Shown here piece by piece: positions 59,971 through 64,000 of a stretch of DNA of 64,000 nt. A model generated the notes under the pieces. The model made no database searches, was not told the DNA's origin, and saw only the letters and a list, made by a program, of their open reading frames with translations. Source of the stretch: JAHEJB01 sp041748175 (GTDB taxonomy: Bacteria; Bacteroidota; Rhodothermia; Rhodothermales; Rubricoccaceae); contig JBGTDU010000142.1 in NCBI GenBank assembly GCA_041748175.1, positions 17,525-81,524 on the forward strand. The letters are read 5' to 3'. A program made the position numbers and the translations under genes. Every line of letters starts with the position of its first letter. The stretch's first letter is position 1.

Positions 59971-61119
59971 CTATAGCCCCAAACGTTCCATAGCATCCCC
60001 AATGAGTGCAGCAGACTCTTCCGTGGTGGGAGGGCCACCGTTCATCAGCACCTCGTGGATACTCTGCACCTCCGTCCATACATTGTCAACAGCACCCTGG
60101 ACAAGACCGGCAATGCCGTCCATGGTCATGCTGGTGCGCCGGGGTACGATCGGTCCATCGGGTCCGTCCTGCCTATAATCCCTGTGGGTTCGCGTGAGGG
60201 TAACGTGTTCCCCGCTGGGTGTTTTCATATTCACTTCCATCGCGATGGGTTCGAAAAATCCACTGTCCTCGTCTGATATCCAGGCTCTGGCGTACCAGAT
60301 GCTGTATCCCTCATAGCCAGGTCCTAGATCCATGACTGGGCCATCTCTGTCATCAACATAGAGGACATCGCACGAGATGTACTCTCCATTGCTTAGAAAT
60401 TCCTGCTTCCCGGTGTTTCTCATTCGGTCGATCAGGTCTTGGTTCCAAAACAAATCGTCCATCAGGCCTTGTTGTTGCTCGAAGCGACCGCGTCCTTCTT
60501 GAAGGCCTTCGCCGAAGTCTCTGATTCCTTCGATGATCATTTGCAGTGGCAGCGCGCCGGGGGGTTCCTGGCCGCTGCCGGGCGTCGGTGCCACCGGAGG
60601 TGGTTCTTCGCCGGGAGGCGATCCTCCACCTCCAACCAGACCACCGAGCATGTCCGCGAGTGCAACGATTCCTGCCCCCATTTCCTCCGAAGTCGGATGC
60701 CCATTTGCTGCGGCTTCGCGATCAGCGAGTTCTGCCGGAGAGATGAGCTGGAACGTCGAATGCCCGTCTATCACCTCCTTTTCGTAGTAGAGAACAACTG
60801 GCATAGGTACGCTGGAGGTTGTCTGGACAACGGTATAATCAGACACATTTGCCACCCGCTGTTCGTAAGAGGCCCACATCCGGTCAAGGATCTGGGCTGG
60901 TGTCATGGGCTCATCATTTCCGCCACCCGAGCCGCCGATGCCAATGATGACCATGCAGTCGCACATGAAGAGTGGATTTCGTTCAACGATGCGCTCCGGC
61001 AGCGGGACGAGACACAGCGAGTCGCAATAGGCGGTGGAATCTTGTGAGCTGCCACCCTGCGCCCAAACGGTGGGAGCGACGAGAAGCAGAAGTATGGGAA
61101 CGAGAAGGATGCGTGACAT
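59971..61119 (-). CDS. hypothetical secreted protein
   Basis: 382 aa. Signal peptide MSRILLVPILLLLVAPTVWAQ. The mature part has Cys residues near its start (YCDSLCL, FMCDCM), a segment like outer-membrane lipoprotein-sorting or DUF-type proteins (MTPAQILDRMWASYEQRVANVSDYTVVQT), a Gly/Pro-rich linker (about 180-215) and a beta-rich C-terminal part. I recognise no exact family; the LolA-like first segment is a weak resemblance. ATG 61119 was chosen; the frame open to 61221 has no signal. Confidence 0.7.
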   Translation of the reverse strand: MSRILLVPILLLLVAPTVWAQGGSSQDSTAYCDSLCLVPLPERIVERNPLFMCDCMVIIGIGGSGGGNDEPMTPAQILDRMWASYEQRVANVSDYTVVQTTSSVPMPVVLYYEKEVIDGHSTFQLISPAELADREAAANGHPTSEEMGAGIVALADMLGGLVGGGGSPPGEEPPPVAPTPGSGQEPPGALPLQMIIEGIRDFGEGLQEGRGRFEQQQGLMDDLFWNQDLIDRMRNTGKQEFLSNGEYISCDVLYVDDRDGPVMDLGPGYEGYSIWYARAWISDEDSGFFEPIAMEVNMKTPSGEHVTLTRTHRDYRQDGPDGPIVPRRTSMTMDGIAGLVQGAVDNVWTEVQSIHEVLMNGGPPTTEESAALIGDAMERLGL

Positions 61120-61402
61120 GGATCCGTTAAGGGAAAGGTGGACGGTCGAGCGAGAAGAGCGGTCGCTCACTATTGATCTGGCACTGCTTTGGTTTGAATT
61201 GCGGGTCGCCTTCTTCGGCATTATTTGCGAGGATTATGGGAGATCGCAGCCTGATGTAGCCTCAAGCAGCCAGACTTGGCAGTATCGACACGCTCAAACG
61301 TGGGCATCACAGCAGTGAGGCTTTCCAGCGTTTTTGTGGGTGGCAACGCCATCGACACGGACGCAATCGCAGGCGAAACCGCTGACGGGTGATGCCTATG
61401 AT

Positions 61403-62296
61403 CTACAGGGCCGCAATTCGAATGGGACCCAGATACATCGGCTCCTCCTCGCTCGCGGCATAAATGTTCTCGAGGTGCAGCGCTTCGGAGCGAGGGAGAT
61501 GGGCATTGGGCATATTCGCCGTACGGTTACTGCCTACGTAGGTCTTGACGTACTCGCCCTCCACCGAGATGCGAATGGGAACCAGGCTGTCGTGGACGCT
61601 CCGATCCTCGTTGACGCTTGTCGAAAGTCCCAACCCGCTGTTTGCCTCTACGCCAGTACCCTGGGCTCCCGCTAGCTGGAAATAGTTGTAGTCGACCTGT
61701 TGCCAGCGACCAGCCGGTGGTTGGGTCAAAAGGACGAACTGTTGATTTACCTGTGGAAAATAGATCTCCGTCTCAATGGTGAAATTCTCCGGCAACGTCT
61801 CGGGGAGGACGATGCGAATGGCGGCGCCGCGAGGTCCTGTGTTTCGGAGGAGGCGGCGGCCCTGCCATTCTGCGACCTCCCAGTTTCCGCTGACGAATTC
61901 CAGGCTGCTCGGGAAGTTGCCGATAGGGTCATTGGAGTAGTCTGTGTAGAAGATGGTGCGTTGCCCTCCCGCAAAGTCAGGGTTGACGTTGACGTTGCCG
62001 TCGGGCGCGGGGTACGTGTTCACCACGTTTCCGTTCTGATCGCGCACCTCGACGGCGTCGCCGTCGCGTCGGGCATTTTCAATGCACTCAATATCGGTGA
62101 CGAGGCATATCACTGCGTTCTCAGCGGTGCGCATGACGCTGGTGACGGCATTGTCGGCCTGGCGCGAAGCTTCGCGGTCTACGGCACGTTCGGCGCCGCG
62201 CTCGGCGCCGCTGACCATCCGGTCGGCGACATTGGCGCAGCCGAAAGAGATGGGCAGCACGAGTGCGAGGAGGAGGATTCGGGAAAGAGCTTTCAT
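61403..62296 (-). CDS. lipoprotein resembling the N-terminal part of OmpA-family proteins
   Basis: 297 aa. Signal peptide MKALSRILLLALVLPISFGC (lipobox ISFGC). A helical Ala/Arg-rich segment follows, then FYTDYSNDPIGNFPSSLEFVSGNWEVAEWQGRRLLR and a lectin-like beta-sandwich (about residues 110-290). This middle part is familiar from proteins that continue into a peptidoglycan-binding OmpA domain; here the chain stops at PIRIAAL without one. It may be a cell-surface lipoprotein that has lost the anchor domain, or a natural short form. Confidence 0.72.
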   Translation of the reverse strand: MKALSRILLLALVLPISFGCANVADRMVSGAERGAERAVDREASRQADNAVTSVMRTAENAVICLVTDIECIENARRDGDAVEVRDQNGNVVNTYPAPDGNVNVNPDFAGGQRTIFYTDYSNDPIGNFPSSLEFVSGNWEVAEWQGRRLLRNTGPRGAAIRIVLPETLPENFTIETEIYFPQVNQQFVLLTQPPAGRWQQVDYNYFQLAGAQGTGVEANSGLGLSTSVNEDRSVHDSLVPIRISVEGEYVKTYVGSNRTANMPNAHLPRSEALHLENIYAASEEEPMYLGPIRIAAL

Positions 62297-62483
62297 GGCT
62301 GGAAGGGAGTTGGAGAGGGTCACTTTCACATACCGGAATGAGTGCCGGTGAAGGACACCGGGGAATAGCCGATGGCGAACGGGAGTAAGAGAAGTTGGCA
62401 AGAGGCCGTTTTCCTGGCAGTATGTGTAGAAAAGAAATCGAGATGCGCATGCCAGGAACGGAATGAACTGGCCACCGCAAGGG

Positions 62484-64000
62484 TTAGTCCGGAGGAGCAG
62501 GGTAGCGCTCGAAATCGATGAGGGAGCGCCCCTGCCGCATCTGGTCCTCGTGCGTCTCCCAGAAGCCGGTGAAGGGGCCGTTCCAGGTGCCGCAGAACGT
62601 CTTGTCGGTGCGGGACTCCACATTGCCAGCGAAGGGACGCGCGACGAGTGCCCAGAGCGGCTGGCCCTGGCTACCGAAGTAGGTTTCGACGTCTACGAGG
62701 CGAAGGCCGTCACGCAGAAAGTCGTTCCGGCGGGCGGCGAAGTCTTCAGGTGGGACATTTCGAAACAGGCCGTACCCACCGGTGCCCTCGACGAACACGC
62801 CCGCCCAAAGTCGCATCCCATTCGTAGCCTCGTACGTCTCGATGTCCAGGAGGCGATAGCCGTCGGCGGCGCGCTGCTCCCATATGTCGTTGAATTCGGC
62901 CGTGTTCAAGCCGATCTCCAGTGCATGGCGTTCGTTTTCCTGGGCGAACACGCCTGCAAAGAGGTGCTGCCCCTGGCTGCCGGTGTAGACCTCGACATCT
63001 ACGAGCCGGTAACCTTCACCTCCCTGGTCTTGGACCTTCTGGAGGAAAGGCTCCAACTCGAAGTTGCGCCAGAGCCGGGTCTGCGCGATGCCGGGCGTGA
63101 ACACGCCGTCCCAGAGGCGCTCCCCGTCCTGCTCGAAGGTTTCAAGGTCGGTAAGCTCGTAGCCCTGTGTCCTCAACCGCTCGCGTTCGTCCGCGAACTT
63201 GCCGAGGGCATAGCCGCGTCGGAGGAGCTGTCCCGTCGGGCCGTCGCGCCAGATCGCAGCGAACCGGCTGTCCGATTCCGTTTGGGTTTCTTCGCCGCAA
63301 CTGAGGGGGCCGGTGAGGCTGTAGTCGTTGACGCCCCAGGTCCACGATTCCAGCGCGTTGATGAGCCGGTTCTGGATTCGATCTCGATCCGTATGCGTGC
63401 TGTTGCTCATAAAGACCACGGCTGCGTCTCGCGTTGGGTAGTAGTACATGTGGGTGCGGACGCCCTTCTGAACCCCTCCGTGCCCGAGGCGAAGTACCAT
63501 GCCACTTCCGTCAGACGTGACGTAGTGGCCCTGGGCGTATCCGGTCTGATCCCCATCGCTTTCCAGACGTTCGGTGGTCATTCGCGTCTGTGCGTCGCTT
63601 CCCAGCAGGCTCTGGCTCACGAGGCTGTTGGCGAACAGGGCCAGATCCAGGATATTGGATTGAAAGCCACCACCGGGGAGCCGCCAGTGGATGACCTCGT
63701 CGGTGTCGTTCTCGACGAGACGAAGGATGTTGTTAGGGTCCTTGTCATACCGCCGGGCTTCCAAGGCCAAGCGCTCCTGCGGATAGTCCGTTTGCAACGT
63801 CGTCATGCAGAGCGGCGCCGCGATGTGTTCCTGGACGTACTGCTCGAAGGCGCTGCTGTAGGGGCCGACTAATAAGCCTCGATCAGTGGTAGGACGGCAA
63901 AGTTGGTTTTTCTGTAGCTGCGGGTGAATTTTCCGGCGTAGGAGTGCAAAGTCGATAAAAGACCCGAGAAGCGTGCTCGCCACCACTTCTCCAGGTCGTG
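62484..64000 (-). pseudogene. beta-lactamase-family serine hydrolase with C-terminal BTRD1-type repeats, frameshifted and cut by the window edge
   Basis: The 5' part (frame ending at TAG 63871-63869) reads WWRARFSG then KTNFAVLPLIEAY up to the window edge. The 3' part (other frame) reads PYSSAFEQYVQEHIAAPL, then GHGG (KTG counterpart) at about 63470. Two halves in different frames join naturally near 63869-63882, so one base is gained or lost. After the hydrolase, three to five repeats of GYRLVDVEVYTGSQGQHLFAG type (bacterial tandem repeat domain 1) follow to the stop. An apparent start (GTG) at 63986 is spurious; the true N-terminus is outside the window. Confidence 0.78.

Noticed and set aside
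62463..63872. 469-aa open frame on the plus strand
   Set aside because: It is antisense to the serine hydrolase with clear family motifs; no signal or motif of its own.
1..64000. tRNA, rRNA or phage and conjugation genes
   Set aside because: I looked for cloverleaf-type sequence and typical integrase, transposase or phage proteins and found none.

Overview
The window is GC-rich bacterial chromosome with densely packed, mostly vertically inherited housekeeping genes. It looks like a Bacteroidota/Rhodothermota-type lineage (Rhodothermia-like). The pointers are a very large multi-propeller protein ending in a type IX secretion C-terminal signal (20116-22647), a BamA gene followed by two OmpH/Skp chaperones, a DPP-IV peptidase, a separate large subunit of a B12-dependent acyl-CoA mutase, and many lipoproteins. 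The taxonomic assignment is inference. I saw no rRNA, tRNA, CRISPR array, integrase or transposase.

Layout. 0-10 kb: desaturase, DPP-IV, pyrC, a CPBP protease, a DUF2007-like protein and cdsA. 9-14 kb: mutL, tilS, hpt and a cold-shock gene. 14-20 kb: a haem-monooxygenase-like ABM protein with a possible iron operator, an HD phosphohydrolase, a polysaccharide deacetylase, a TIGR04282-type transferase and fbp. 20-30 kb: the T9SS cargo, a small barrel, enoyl-CoA hydratase, purM, gpsA, an AlbA_2 regulator, the mutase and a SpoU methylase. 30-41 kb: cmk, an extended rpsA, bamA-ompH-ompH, panB, surE and bcp. 41-50 kb: tpiA, a cysteine-less FmdB protein, a GH3/beta-lactamase fusion, a WS/DGAT protein and rlmN. 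50-55 kb: an out-of-frame secreted serine protease, a lipoprotein and a ctaB-ABC transporter operon. 55-64 kb: a phosphohexomutase, an intradiol dioxygenase, two small nucleotidyltransferase/partner modules, ctaA/cox15, secreted proteins and a frameshifted serine hydrolase running off the right edge.

The most unusual feature is the non-coding material. Several families of inverted-repeat elements of about 45-430 bp are bounded by TA (mostly CTAG). They sit exactly on the TAG stop codon of the neighbouring gene at eight gene ends. One element runs from the stop of one gene to the stop of the convergent gene; another two lie back to back, sharing a CTAG. Separate word-like repeats (ATCCGAAATCCC-type, GTGCGTATTGCG-type, AAAGGGAGAAGTG-type) lie at gene starts. 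For two or three genes they adjoin reading frames whose conserved N-terminus has no standard start codon.

Other points worth checking: a tetranucleotide tract that puts the signal peptide of the serine protease out of frame by exactly one unit; a nucleotidyltransferase broken by one in-frame TGA; and a single-nucleotide frameshift in the serine hydrolase at the right edge.
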